Origin: Collimonas sp. PA-H2
GTDB lineage: Bacteria > Pseudomonadota > Gammaproteobacteria > Burkholderiales > Burkholderiaceae_D
Assembly (NCBI RefSeq): GCF_002564105.1
Contig: NZ_PDBX01000001.1
Location: forward strand, 992,001 to 1,056,000
DNA: 64,000 nucleotides
Reading direction: 5' to 3'
The stretch's first letter is position 1. Each line of letters opens with the position of its first letter. The position numbers were made by a program, and so were the translations under genes. This document shows, piece by piece, positions 53,328-62,456 of this stretch. The notes below the pieces were generated by a model. The model ran no database searches, was not told the origin of the DNA, and worked only from the letters and a program-made list of their open reading frames with translations.

Positions 53328-54071
53328 AGTCGCTGTGCTGTCAGGCTTTTTCTTAGAAGAGATATCTGACGACAAAGCCGGGCCGCCGGCCGCTCCGTTG
53401 ATGCCGTGCGAGGAATGGCTGACATGCTCGATCAACCCCATGTCCAGCGCCATCAGGATCAGTTCAGCCGAATTGTGCAGACCGAGCTTGTGCATCAGAT
53501 TGGCGCGATGCTTTTCGACGGTCTTGGCGCTGATATTGAGAAATTCGCCGGTCATGCGATTGGTGCGTCCCTCTGCGACCAGCTTGAGAATGCTGCGCTC
53601 ACGCGCGGTCAGTTTGTTCCAGGGCGTCACCGCCTTCGGCGTATCGCATCGATGCAGGAAATCGTTGATCAAGTGCATGGAGACGTCGGGGCAAATATAT
53701 TTCTTGCCGCTGATGACCGTCTGGATCGCAATCACGAACTCATCGTACGAGGCATCTTTCAAGACATAGCCGTCCGCCCCCACCCGCAGCGCTTCCGTCA
53801 CATATTCGTCGGTCTTGTAGACCGTCAGCACAAGCACGCGGATATCCGGCATGCGCCTTTTTATCTGCGCCGTGGCCTCGATGCCGTTCATGCCAGGCAG
53901 CGACAGATCCATGAGGATCATATCCGGATGCAATGACAGCGCCTCGCGGATGGCCTCTTTTCCTTCGCGCGCTTCGCCCACCACCTCATAACTGGGCAAC
54001 GCCGTGATCATTGAGCGCAGCCCGTGCCGTAGCAGATTGTGGTCCTCGACTATCAGAATTCGGTAGGTCAT
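53316..54071 (-). CDS. NarL/FixJ-family response regulator at the end of the secretion operon
   Basis: 251 aa. Receiver domain with Asp10, phospho-acceptor Asp55 (MILMDLSLPG) and Lys in GYVLKDASYDE, then a LuxR-type helix-turn-helix (LTARERSILKLVAEGRTNRM, ISAKTVEKHRANLMHKLGLH) and a 35-residue Ser/Pro tail. Its ATG overlaps the stop of the preceding pseudopilin (ATGA), so it is the last gene of the operon rather than an independent regulator. No partner histidine kinase is next to it in this window. Confidence 0.9.
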   Translation of the reverse strand: MTYRILIVEDHNLLRHGLRSMITALPSYEVVGEAREGKEAIREALSLHPDMILMDLSLPGMNGIEATAQIKRRMPDIRVLVLTVYKTDEYVTEALRVGADGYVLKDASYDEFVIAIQTVISGKKYICPDVSMHLINDFLHRCDTPKAVTPWNKLTARERSILKLVAEGRTNRMTGEFLNISAKTVEKHRANLMHKLGLHNSAELILMALDMGLIEHVSHSSHGINGAAGGPALSSDISSKKKPDSTATPPE

Positions 54072-54610
54072 GGCTTTCCTCCGCTGGCTACGGGTGGATG
54101 CGACAATGGCGACGGCAATTTACGGCTGCTTTTCCCCGCTACAGGTGGACTAAACAGGAATCTCCATTGATTGTAGGTCTCAAATCCCTCAAATGCACTA
54201 TCGGCGCGAGAAAAGCCACTGCGCTTGATGGTCGTCTTGGTCGAACCGCTGACCACGCCGCTGATCTGCTCCCCGTTGCGCAGCAATTCAAATGCCTGGC
54301 CGCTGACCGGATCCGCATAGGCGCGCCGCAAATGCCGCACTGGCACCGGAAAACGCTGATCTTCAACCAGGTCGTCAAGACTCGCCGGCAGCGTCTTGCC
54401 GGCCCCGGGCGTGGCGTAATAGTAGTGTTCGATCGCCAACCGGTACTGGTCGCCGACATACAGCAACTCCGCCTCGGTTTCGCGTTGCCGCTCGAACGAC
54501 CAGACTTCGACCGCTCCCATCAGCGCCACCGCCATCAGCGCCAGGGTCAACAGCAGCGCCAGCAAGACGATGCCGCGCGCGGTGCGCTTAATTTGTGGTT
54601 GCGCTAACAT
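54068..54610 (-). CDS. Pseudopilin-like protein, last of three
   Basis: 180 aa from the ATG at 54610, overlapping the preceding gene by 23 bp, with GGAGAGTGAG upstream. Membrane segment GIVLLALLLTLALMAVALMG follows an Arg/Gly-rich leader, but the usual Phe-Thr-Leu-Ile-Glu box is replaced by GIVLLAL, with no Glu at +5. The rest resembles GspG/GspH-like globular domains (LAIEHYYYATPGAGKTLPAS, YADPVSGQAFELLRNGEQIS). It may be a tip or non-methylated pseudopilin, like GspK which also lacks Glu5, although GspK is larger. Confidence 0.7.
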   Translation of the reverse strand: MLAQPQIKRTARGIVLLALLLTLALMAVALMGAVEVWSFERQRETEAELLYVGDQYRLAIEHYYYATPGAGKTLPASLDDLVEDQRFPVPVRHLRRAYADPVSGQAFELLRNGEQISGVVSGSTKTTIKRSGFSRADSAFEGFETYNQWRFLFSPPVAGKSSRKLPSPLSHPPVASGGKP

Positions 54611-55010
54611 TCTCACTCTCCGCTGCCTTTGCCGCGCTCCGCACGTCATAAACGCCGCTCAAGGCGGGATCGACGGGAGCAATGGCGATCCAGTTCGGGC
54701 TCTCCGTAACCGGGTCTACCGGGACGCTACGCAAATAGTGCTTCTGCACCAGTTCCTCGAGTGTTTCCGGATAGCGGCCCTGATCGCCGAAGAATTTATC
54801 GAGCGCGTCGCGCATGGTTGCCAGGTTTTGCTGCTGCACCTTGACCTTGCCGTTATCAAGTGCGACGAAATAGCGCGGCACGGCGAGCGTCAACAGCAGA
54901 CCGATCACCGCCATGACGATCACCATTTCGATCAGCGTAAAGCCATGCCGGTTGCCGCCGGATTGCCAGCCGGGAGGCTTGCTGCGAGAGAGTGGCGATG
55001 GTCGTAACAT
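54588..55010 (-). CDS. GspG-like pseudopilin, second of three
   Basis: 140 aa from the ATG at 55010, eight bases after AAGGAG; a GTG at 55019 is the alternative. Long charged leader (23 residues, to GGNRHG), then FTLIEMVIVMAVIGLLLTLA with Glu5, and a GspG-type body (LATMRDALDKFFGDQGRYPE, TLEELVQKHYLRSVPVDPVT). Part of the pseudopilus of the operon. Confidence 0.85.
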   Translation of the reverse strand: MLRPSPLSRSKPPGWQSGGNRHGFTLIEMVIVMAVIGLLLTLAVPRYFVALDNGKVKVQQQNLATMRDALDKFFGDQGRYPETLEELVQKHYLRSVPVDPVTESPNWIAIAPVDPALSGVYDVRSAAKAAESENVSATTN

Positions 55011-55012
55011 GG

Positions 55013-55483
55013 CTACCACTCCTTGTAGGCGATGCCGTTCAAGCCCTTGCCGGCAGAGAGCGATGCGACGTCGTACACATCGTTCCCCGGCACCGGGTCG
55101 GTAGGCGGACTGCCATAACTGCGCAAGGCCCAGGTTTGTTCCGCCGGCTGGGCCGGATCGGGGTAGAACGGGTCGCGCGGAACATGGCGCAGGAATACCA
55201 GGCGCGAATGATTCACATCCTTGGCATTTTCGACGCCGTTCACCAATACCTCCAGCGAAGGCGGATAGCCGGAGTCGCCGGATTCTTTCGTAATCTGGCC
55301 GGTATCGGCTGCGGTTTTATAGTTATCCAGGGCGATACGGATCTGGCGCAAGGCCAGTTTCAGCTCGGTTTCCTTCAGGCGCGTTGCCGAAATTTCATAG
55401 AGCGGCAAGGCGACCAGCGCCACCAGGCCAACCAGGGCCAGCGTGATGACCAGCTCTATGAGCGTAAATCCGCGCGTTTTCAT
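55013..55483 (-). CDS. GspG-like pseudopilin, first of three
   Basis: 156 aa. Short leader MKTRG, then FTLIELVITLALVGLVALVA with Glu5. Body: LKLALRQIRIALDNYKTAAD, YPPSLEVLVNGVENAKDVNH, FLRHVPRDPFYPDPAQPAEQ, GNDVYDVASLSAGKGLNGIA, the GspG/PulG calcium-binding-like end. Start overlaps the secretin stop (ATGA). Confidence 0.88.
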   Translation of the reverse strand: MKTRGFTLIELVITLALVGLVALVALPLYEISATRLKETELKLALRQIRIALDNYKTAADTGQITKESGDSGYPPSLEVLVNGVENAKDVNHSRLVFLRHVPRDPFYPDPAQPAEQTWALRSYGSPPTDPVPGNDVYDVASLSAGKGLNGIAYKEW

Positions 55484-58284
55484 GGCTCGATCTTCAGCAT
55501 CAGCGGTTGTGGCCGGGATATATTCCGCAAAGCGCTGCCGCCGGCGATGCCGAGCTGCGCCAGCTGCATATCCACTTGCGTCTGCTTGCTCGATGTCTTG
55601 GCGGCAAATGTCAGGCTCATCAGCGCGCCCGAGCCGGCAAAGAATTTGCCGGCGGAGGCGTCCAGCGTCATGTTGATGCGGCCGGCGGCATCGTTGATGA
55701 CGGGATCGATGTTACTGACGCCGACCCGGCTGCTGACCTCTCCCGGGCTGGCGCTGACGAAGGACAGCACCCGCGGATCGTAGCGGATGTAGACCGGCAG
55801 CGAATGAACGCCATCGAAGCTTGCGGCGTTAAGCGTGACCTTGAATTGATCCCCCGCCCTGACGTTTTCAAGCTTGCCCCAAGTGATCTGCGGCCTGCCA
55901 TTGGAAATGTTAGCGCTACCGTTGCTCGTATTCGCACTGGCGCCCGCCATCGGCGCCAGGCTTACTGCCGGACTGGCCGATTGAGCGTTCTTGTTTGCGG
56001 TATCTGCCGCTACTGCCGGGATGGCAGCTGCAACCACGACCGGTGCGGCGCTTGCAGGCGCGGCGGCGATGGCTGCCGCAGGCATCTCGGCGACCGGCGC
56101 AGCCGCAGGCATCGCCGCCGTGGCGGCGACGGGCGCTGCGGCCGGTGCATTATCGGGCGACAGGAGCGCCGACTCATCCATCGGCGGCTTGGCGGATTCC
56201 GGCACTGGCGCAGGCGGTGCAGACATGGGCGCAGACGGATAGGCGCCATCGGACGGGGCTGGATTGACGACTGTCCCGACTCCTTGCGGCTGCGTCGCCG
56301 ATGGCGCCGGCGCACTCGGCGCCACACCGTTCAGGATGGCTGGAGTAACCGGCGGCACCGTAGGTGCGGATACCGCGACCGGCGCCGCCGGCGGCATTAT
56401 CGCAGCTGCCGGCACAGGCGCCGGCGCAGCGTCGGCGCGCGGCATGTTACTGCTTACGCCGCTACTGGTGCCTGACACGCTGGAAATCGGATCAAGGCGG
56501 AACTGGCCAGAGTGAATCGTGGTTTCGGTACCGGACCAGACATCGCGCATGGTGTCTTCGGCAATACCTTGGGCGCGCACGATACGGGGCGTGATCGACA
56601 GCACGATCTCGGTCTTGGTATGGTCGCCGTTATGCTCGGAGAACAAGCGTCCGATGATAGGCAATTGGCCGAGGCCGGGAACCTTGGCGGCGGCATTGCG
56701 ATCGGAATCGCTGATCAAGCCGCCCAGCACCTGGGTTTCGCCGTCGCGCAGGCGCAGGCTGGTCGATGCGCTGCGGGTGCCGATCTGATAGGCGAGCGAG
56801 CCGGAAGGCCCAGAGATTTCCTTGACGATATTGCTGACCTCCAGGTTCAGCTTGATACCGACCTCCCCTTCCGGATAGACATGCGGTTCGGCTTCAAGCT
56901 TGATGCCGACGTCGATATACTGGATCGAACCGGTGACCACCGAGGCGCCGGTCTGCACCGGCGTCACGGTATTGGTGATGATAGGCACCTTGTCGCCGAT
57001 CAGGATCTTCGCCTTTTCGTGGTCGCGCACGCGGATGCGCGGGCTGGCCAGCAGATTGGCATCGGTATCCTGCAGCTTGAAACCTATGCCCAGCGAGAAT
57101 GGCGTGACCTGCAGCTGGCCGCGCGTCAGATCGCCGAGGGCGCCAAGCGTCAGCGCGCCGGCGGCCCCGGTCGGGGTCGATATGGTGGCGCTGTTGGGCC
57201 AGCTTATGCCGAGGTCGGTCAGGCGATCTCGGGAAATTTCCAGCACTTCGACTTCCAGCATCACTTCTGCATCCGCCAGATCGTGAGCCGCGATGACCTT
57301 GGCGGCGACATCCAGCGCCTCCGGCGTATCGCGCAAGACCAGCGTGTTGGTGCGTTCGTCGACCAGGGCATCCTTGATCTTCAGCACCGACTTGAGCACT
57401 GTCAGGATGTATTTCGCATCGCCGTTCGAAATATGGAAGGTGCGTACTTTCAGCTCTTGATATTCTTTTTGCTTGGCCGCGGTAGCCGGATAAATGAACA
57501 TCGTATTGACGTTGAGTACCTTCTTTTCGAGCTGGTTCTGCAGCAGGATCAGATTGACGGTGTCTTCGACCGAGCCTTCATGTACAAAGATGGTGGTTTT
57601 CAGATCGGGGCGCACGTCGCGGTCGAAGATCACGTTGAGGCCGGTAGTGCGAGACAAAGCCTCGAACACCATGCGCAGATTAGCGTCGCGGAACTGCAGC
57701 GTGACCGGCTTTTTCATCACCGATTGCGAGGCAGTCAATGCCTCTTTGGCGCGATGCTGGGAATCGATCTCGGTATTCACCTTGCGCAGCAACAGCTGCG
57801 CATTGGGGTTGGATGGATTTTCCAGTATCACCACCATGGTGCGTTCGCGCGCCATATCCAGTTTGCCGGCGGCGTACATTTTCTCGGCTTCGGCCAGGAT
57901 GTCCCTATGGCGCACGTCCATGTCTATGTCAGACACTCCACGGCGGGCGCGCTCGTTGGAACCATCAAGCTGCAGCGCCTCCAGATAAGAATTACGCGCT
58001 TCCTTGGTGTCGCCGGCCGAACGCTGCTCATCACCTTGCCGTATCAATTTTTTTGTTTCTTCGTCGAGACGGTTGATGTAGTCAAGCTTGTACGGCAGGT
58101 TGCCGGGATCCTGCCGCATCGCTTCGCGCATATTGGCGAGTCCCTCGGCGACATGGCCTTCCTTGATTTGACGCTGGCCGTCCGAGTGCAGCTGCTGGGT
58201 CGCGCAACCGGCCAGCGCGCCCATGATCAGCAGCAGCGCAGCCGGACGATGCCAGCTTTTTGACATGGTTTGGATAAGGCGCAT
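55480..58284 (-). CDS. Secretin with C-terminal cohesin domain (GspD/PilQ/MshL-like)
   Basis: 934 aa. The ATG at 58284 overlaps the preceding stop (TAATG). Lipoprotein signal with lipobox LAGC; tetratricopeptide-like N-terminus (about 30-130: GLANMREAMRQDPGNLPYKL); secretin N domain (about 190-340: VTLQFRDANLRMVFEALSRT); secretin barrel (about 345-570: VEVLEISRDRLTDLGISWPN, LRDGETQVLGGLISDSDRNA, VPGLGQLPIIGRLFSEHN); about 180 residues of Pro/Ala-rich linker; and a cohesin domain from about residue 800 (VRAGDQFKVTLNAASFDGVH, VYIRYDPRVLSFVSASPGEV). Forms the outer-membrane gate. A cohesin at the C-terminus is seen in some GspD relatives; its partner is unknown. Confidence 0.9.
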   Translation of the reverse strand: MRLIQTMSKSWHRPAALLLIMGALAGCATQQLHSDGQRQIKEGHVAEGLANMREAMRQDPGNLPYKLDYINRLDEETKKLIRQGDEQRSAGDTKEARNSYLEALQLDGSNERARRGVSDIDMDVRHRDILAEAEKMYAAGKLDMARERTMVVILENPSNPNAQLLLRKVNTEIDSQHRAKEALTASQSVMKKPVTLQFRDANLRMVFEALSRTTGLNVIFDRDVRPDLKTTIFVHEGSVEDTVNLILLQNQLEKKVLNVNTMFIYPATAAKQKEYQELKVRTFHISNGDAKYILTVLKSVLKIKDALVDERTNTLVLRDTPEALDVAAKVIAAHDLADAEVMLEVEVLEISRDRLTDLGISWPNSATISTPTGAAGALTLGALGDLTRGQLQVTPFSLGIGFKLQDTDANLLASPRIRVRDHEKAKILIGDKVPIITNTVTPVQTGASVVTGSIQYIDVGIKLEAEPHVYPEGEVGIKLNLEVSNIVKEISGPSGSLAYQIGTRSASTSLRLRDGETQVLGGLISDSDRNAAAKVPGLGQLPIIGRLFSEHNGDHTKTEIVLSITPRIVRAQGIAEDTMRDVWSGTETTIHSGQFRLDPISSVSGTSSGVSSNMPRADAAPAPVPAAAIMPPAAPVAVSAPTVPPVTPAILNGVAPSAPAPSATQPQGVGTVVNPAPSDGAYPSAPMSAPPAPVPESAKPPMDESALLSPDNAPAAAPVAATAAMPAAAPVAEMPAAAIAAAPASAAPVVVAAAIPAVAADTANKNAQSASPAVSLAPMAGASANTSNGSANISNGRPQITWGKLENVRAGDQFKVTLNAASFDGVHSLPVYIRYDPRVLSFVSASPGEVSSRVGVSNIDPVINDAAGRINMTLDASAGKFFAGSGALMSLTFAAKTSSKQTQVDMQLAQLGIAGGSALRNISRPQPLMLKIEP

Positions 58285-58817
58285 TACAGCCCCCCGGAAA
58301 TCAAAATGGATTGCCGCTGGTTGAGCGGAAGATAGGTCAGGACAATTTCCTTGGCGCTGACGGAATCGATGCGATAGGTGCCCTCCACGGTGTCTCCCGT
58401 GGTCACCAGCAATAACTGGTCGTCCTTCGCCAAAAACGCGGTAGGCTTGGCTTGATCCTGCAGCAGTCCGACAAAATTGAAAGGCATGGGCGGCGCGGTC
58501 GGCGGCGGCGGCGGTGGCGGCGGCAACTCCTTGGGCGGCGGCGGTGGCGGCGGCAGCCAGCTGTTGGCGGCGAATAAATTGTTTGCTGCGGTCTGATCCA
58601 GGCTGCTCCGTACCGGCGGCGCTATCGTTTTTGGCAGAGTGGCCTCTGCCGCGCCCGGCTTGCCGGTCCCCGCTTGATGATTGCCTGCGCTTCGCGTCAC
58701 CGGCTCAATCACTCCGGATTCGGCAGAGCCGCCCGAAAACACCATGGCGCCATAGGAAACCAGCGCGCCCGCAACCAGCACCAGTCCTATTTGCCGCCGT
58801 GAGAATCGGTTGCGCAT
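58284..58817 (-). CDS. PilP/GspC-like pilotin or inner-membrane linker protein
   Basis: 177 aa from the ATG at 58817. One transmembrane helix (QIGLVLVAGALVSYGAMVFS), an unordered stretch with two polyproline runs of seven and eight residues, then a beta-rich C-terminal domain (FNFVGLLQDQAKPTAFLAKD, DQLLLVTTGDTVEGTYRIDS, VLTYLPLNQRQSILISGGL), the homology region of GspC/PilP. It bridges the inner-membrane platform and the secretin. Polyproline would need EF-P for efficient translation. Confidence 0.8.
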   Translation of the reverse strand: MRNRFSRRQIGLVLVAGALVSYGAMVFSGGSAESGVIEPVTRSAGNHQAGTGKPGAAEATLPKTIAPPVRSSLDQTAANNLFAANSWLPPPPPPPKELPPPPPPPPTAPPMPFNFVGLLQDQAKPTAFLAKDDQLLLVTTGDTVEGTYRIDSVSAKEIVLTYLPLNQRQSILISGGL

Positions 58818-58818
58818 G

Positions 58819-59376
58819 TCAGGCTCCGCGGTAGACAAAAGTGAAATGGATACGCGCATCCTGGATCGTGCTGTTCACCGCCGCGCGTTCGATATGCAGT
58901 TCGGCCAGCGAAGCATTGGGTATGGCGTTGAGCACGCCGGCAATAAAGCCGCGCAAGGTGTCGTAGCTGGCTTTCACCGGCAGCACCACTTCATAGCTGA
59001 CGAAGGCCGCGCCCTGCGCATCCGAAATGTGATATTCGCCCTTGACCAGATCTAGCTTGGCCAGCTCAGCTTGCTCCATCAAGCGCCGCAGATCGCCTGC
59101 GTTGCGGTCAATCGTCGGAAACCAGGCGGTAAAGCGCAGCAACTGCTCGCTGGTTTTTGGCTGGATCCGATGTTCGAGCCGGGCCCGGTTCAGATCGACC
59201 AGCGCGGCGCCGGTCTGCAGCTTGATCTCGCCGGCATTTTTTTCCCAGCGCGGCGCCACTGCCAGAGCAACGATCAAGGTCAGGGCTAGCATCAGGATGC
59301 CCACTGCGCCTGGCCAGCCGATGCGGCGCGCAAGCGCATAACGCAGCACCAGCGCGATTGAGCTTATGCGGTTCAT
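58819..59376 (-). CDS. PilO/GspM-like platform protein
   Basis: 185 aa from the ATG at 59376, overlapping the pilN-like stop (ATGA). One transmembrane helix (WPGAVGILMLALTLIVALAV), a coiled-coil stretch, and a ferredoxin-like fold (FVSYEVVLPVKASYDTLRGF, LNAIPNASLAELHIERAAVN). Corresponds to PilO/GspM in the inner-membrane alignment complex. Confidence 0.8.
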   Translation of the reverse strand: MNRISSIALVLRYALARRIGWPGAVGILMLALTLIVALAVAPRWEKNAGEIKLQTGAALVDLNRARLEHRIQPKTSEQLLRFTAWFPTIDRNAGDLRRLMEQAELAKLDLVKGEYHISDAQGAAFVSYEVVLPVKASYDTLRGFIAGVLNAIPNASLAELHIERAAVNSTIQDARIHFTFVYRGA

Positions 59377-59912
59377 TGCTCCTCCCAATGCGCCTGGATT
59401 TGAAAGCGGACCGGCGAGCCGGGCTGCGTCTGTATCTGGTGCGAAGTCAGGACGACGCGCTGCAAGCCTGGCTGGCCCTGGAGATAGGACAAGTAATCCA
59501 GCATGGTGGCGAGATCTTTCGCCTCGCCGACCAGGTGCAATTGCCGGCGTGAAGCGACCGGCTCCACCGACAACAAGGCCACATGCTCCATCGGCGCCGA
59601 TTCGAGTACTTTGAGCAGGCGATCCCACGGTGTGTTCAACTGGCCCGCGATCTGTGCCGCGTTCTTAAAATTCTGCAGCTCGGCCGGCGTGACCTTGGCG
59701 CCAACCTGGTCGGCATTCTTGACCGAATGGAGGCGCAGCACCATGGCGTCATACACCGTCTGCTGGGCCTTGCGCGCGCTATAAGCCGATGACAGCTGCA
59801 CACCCGCATAGATGCTTGCCACGGCGCCCGCCATCAGGAGCGCCACGCCGATCGACGGCAATTTGCGACGCTCGGTGGAAAAATCCAGATCCAGTTTTTG
59901 GAGAGAGGCCAT
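59373..59912 (-). CDS. PilN-like platform protein
   Basis: 179 aa. Cytosolic N-terminal stretch LQKLDLDFSTERRKLPSIGV with the binding site for the PilM-like protein, one transmembrane helix (SIGVALLMAGAVASIYAGVQ), then a ferredoxin-like periplasmic part (LLKVLESAPMEHVALLSVEP, DLATMLDYLSYLQGQPGLQR). Heterodimer partner of the PilO-like protein. Confidence 0.82.
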   Translation of the reverse strand: MASLQKLDLDFSTERRKLPSIGVALLMAGAVASIYAGVQLSSAYSARKAQQTVYDAMVLRLHSVKNADQVGAKVTPAELQNFKNAAQIAGQLNTPWDRLLKVLESAPMEHVALLSVEPVASRRQLHLVGEAKDLATMLDYLSYLQGQPGLQRVVLTSHQIQTQPGSPVRFQIQAHWEEQ

Positions 59913-59924
59913 GATATTTGGCTC

Positions 59925-60755
59925 CTAGGCGAAATTCGAGGCCAAATCGGATGTTGTGTCGGCTGCGGCAGCCACCTCCGGCCGCGGCGACAGGCGTTGC
60001 CAGCGGCTGCGCGCCGCGGCCGGGATATCGCCTATGTCGGCGTCGAAATATATCGGCAATCCAGCGTAGTCCGGCACGCACAGGCGGCGGCAAAATGCCT
60101 CGCAGCTGTCGCTCAAGGCGGGCCAGTCATTTTCCGATAAGCGTTCAGCGGCAAGCGCCTGCCATTTGCCGTCCTGCAGCCAGCCGAGCATTAAAGCGCT
60201 GCCGCGCAAACGCGCCAATAGTGCGCTGTGGTTCTTGTTGCGTGCAAAGTAACCGTTCCAGAATGCCGCGAAGCCCGGCTCCAGCCGGTTCAGGCGGCAT
60301 CCGGCATCGTCGCAGGCCAGCCTGATCGCATCCGTCAGGGCCGCCGGCATGCCGCACACGACCGCGCTCAAACCATCCAGCTGGACCGAACAACGCATCA
60401 CCAGCGAACTGGAATCGATGCCCAAGGTATCCGCCATGCCAAGCGCAGCCAGGCGATCCAGCTCGTCCGCCGGCAGGCGGCGTGCATCAATATTCAGGAC
60501 ATCGTAGTGAACCAGGGTATCGGCCACTTCGACATTCAGCCTGGCTCCATACACGGCGCGCTCTGATCTGCTGCCCAGCTGCGGCAAGATGTCGCGAATC
60601 GCCTTGCCGATGCCATCGTATGTAGCTGGCGCAGCTTCGGGCTTGGCGACCGGCACGACGATGTCGTCCTGCCGCAGGCCGGTTTTTGACATCGACGCCG
60701 TCACTTGATGCGGCTCGATCACGATTTGCAGCGGCTTATTCCACAGGCGTAACAC
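59925..60755 (-). CDS. PilM/GspL-like cytoplasmic protein
   Basis: 276 aa. A GTG at 60755 follows AGGAG by about nine bases; a TTG at 60770 is the alternative and would lie on that Shine-Dalgarno. It overlaps gspE by 20 bp. Actin-like fold is suggested by ERAVYGARLNVEVADTLVHY, DAIRLACDDAGCRLNRLEPG and ALLARLRGSALMLGWLQDGK, but the classical ATP-binding motifs of PilM are weak or missing. It probably connects the ATPase to the PilN/PilO pair. Confidence 0.75.
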   Translation of the reverse strand: MLRLWNKPLQIVIEPHQVTASMSKTGLRQDDIVVPVAKPEAAPATYDGIGKAIRDILPQLGSRSERAVYGARLNVEVADTLVHYDVLNIDARRLPADELDRLAALGMADTLGIDSSSLVMRCSVQLDGLSAVVCGMPAALTDAIRLACDDAGCRLNRLEPGFAAFWNGYFARNKNHSALLARLRGSALMLGWLQDGKWQALAAERLSENDWPALSDSCEAFCRRLCVPDYAGLPIYFDADIGDIPAAARSRWQRLSPRPEVAAAADTTSDLASNFA

Positions 60756-62451
60756 GATTGATCTCCTCAAGAGTGGTCATACCTGCCGCCACCAGGGCAA
60801 CCGCCGCTTCGCGCAGCGTTTTCAGGCCGTTTTGCCGGGCCGCATGCTTGATCTTGGAAATGGCGGCGCGCTCCACCATCAAATCGCGCAAAGTGTCGTT
60901 CAGCGAAAGCGTCTCCGCGATCGCGCGCCGGCCCTTGAACCCGCTGCCGCGGCAATGCGCGCACCCTACTCCGTGCTTGAAATCAAAACTGGACAGGGCC
61001 ATGGGGGAAGTACCCAGGCCCGAGCGCACTATCAGTTCCTTGTCAGGGTGATCGCCGGTGACGCACATCGGACAATTGATGCGCACCAGCCGTTGCGCCA
61101 GGATGCCGTTGAGGGCAGAGACGAAACTATAGGAATCGACTCCCATGTTGGTGAAACGTCCGATGACGTCGAACACGTTATTGGCGTGCACTGTGGTAAA
61201 TACCTGGTGACCGGTAAGCGCCGCCTGCACCGCGATTTGCGCGGTTTCCGGATCGCGTATTTCACCCACCATGATTTTGTCCGGATCGTGGCGCAGTATC
61301 GAACGCAGTCCGCGCGCAAAGGTCAGCCCCTTTTTTTCGTTGACCGGGATTTGCAGCACGCCGGACAACTGGTATTCGACCGGATCCTCGATTGTCACGA
61401 TCTTGTCGAGGCCAGTATTGATTTCCGTAATTGCCGCATAGATGGTGGTGGTCTTGCCGCTGCCGGTAGGTCCGGTCACCAGCAGCAAGCCGTAGGGAAG
61501 TTGCGACAGCCGGCGTACGAATTCCTTGGCCGGCTCGGCGAAGCCCAGGGTTTCCAGGCTCAAGGTTTGCAGTTCGCCCGACAAATGATAGCGGTCGAGC
61601 ACACGCAGCACTGCATCCTCGCCGAACAGATTGGGCATGATCGAGACACGCAGATCGATTTCGCGCCCTTCGGCCAGCACTTTGAAGCGGCCGTCCTGAG
61701 GAATCCTGCGCTCCGCAATGTCGAGTTCGGAAATCACCTTGATGCGCGACAGCACCTGGTTCGCCAGATCGCTGCCGTCCAGGCGCTTGATCATGCTCAG
61801 GACGCCATCCAGCCGGTATTTGATGTTCAGGCCTTGCGGCTGGGTTTCGAGGTGGATATCGCTGGCGCCGGCGCGCAATGCGTCATAGATGGTCGAATTG
61901 ACCAGGCGCACGATAGTACTCTCGGTGCTGCTGATGTCTTCGATCGAGATCGACAAGGCGCTGTGGTCAATCGTGTTGACGGTGTCGGCAATACCAACCG
62001 AATCCATTGCCCGCACCGTTTTCTCGATGACTGCCAGGTAAGAGCGCACATCGCCGGTAGTGGCGATACCCCAGTTGACCGGCTGTTCGGGGCGATTGCG
62101 TAAGCGCGCATTGATCCAGGCGCGGGTGCGCACATCCAAAGGATCCGTCGTCACCAGCAGCAATTCCCCCGCGGGTTCGATGAACGCAACGCACAGGCGC
62201 TTGCCGGCCTCGATGAACGACAGCAGTTCAAAATCCGGCTTAAGCTGCCGCATCATCACCATCGTCACCGGCCGCATCCTGAAGTAAGCCGCGGCCGCCA
62301 CAAGATAAGCGGCGGCATCGTCGCCGAAGCCCTCCGCAATCTGTTCGATTGTCTGCTGCGTGGAGCCGGTCTGTTCCTGTATCTCGCGGATGGATTCTGC
62401 ATCCAAGGCGCTTCTGGCGGGACGGAAAGCGGGAGTGTAGACGTTGTCCAT
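60736..62451 (-). CDS. gspE: Secretion ATPase GspE/PilB family
   Basis: 571 aa from the ATG at 62451. N-terminal GSPII_E domain, then Walker A GPTGSGKTTT (about residue 325), Asp box RSILRHDPDKIMVGEIRDPE, His box GHQVFTTVHANN, and the four-Cys zinc motif CPMC and CAHC (about 462 and 495). Hexameric motor that drives pseudopilus assembly. The frame extends upstream without family features, so the ATG at 62451, 5 bp after gspF, is preferred. Confidence 0.95.
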   Translation of the reverse strand: MDNVYTPAFRPARSALDAESIREIQEQTGSTQQTIEQIAEGFGDDAAAYLVAAAAYFRMRPVTMVMMRQLKPDFELLSFIEAGKRLCVAFIEPAGELLLVTTDPLDVRTRAWINARLRNRPEQPVNWGIATTGDVRSYLAVIEKTVRAMDSVGIADTVNTIDHSALSISIEDISSTESTIVRLVNSTIYDALRAGASDIHLETQPQGLNIKYRLDGVLSMIKRLDGSDLANQVLSRIKVISELDIAERRIPQDGRFKVLAEGREIDLRVSIMPNLFGEDAVLRVLDRYHLSGELQTLSLETLGFAEPAKEFVRRLSQLPYGLLLVTGPTGSGKTTTIYAAITEINTGLDKIVTIEDPVEYQLSGVLQIPVNEKKGLTFARGLRSILRHDPDKIMVGEIRDPETAQIAVQAALTGHQVFTTVHANNVFDVIGRFTNMGVDSYSFVSALNGILAQRLVRINCPMCVTGDHPDKELIVRSGLGTSPMALSSFDFKHGVGCAHCRGSGFKGRRAIAETLSLNDTLRDLMVERAAISKIKHAARQNGLKTLREAAVALVAAGMTTLEEINRVTPVE

Positions 62452-62456
62452 GGCGG

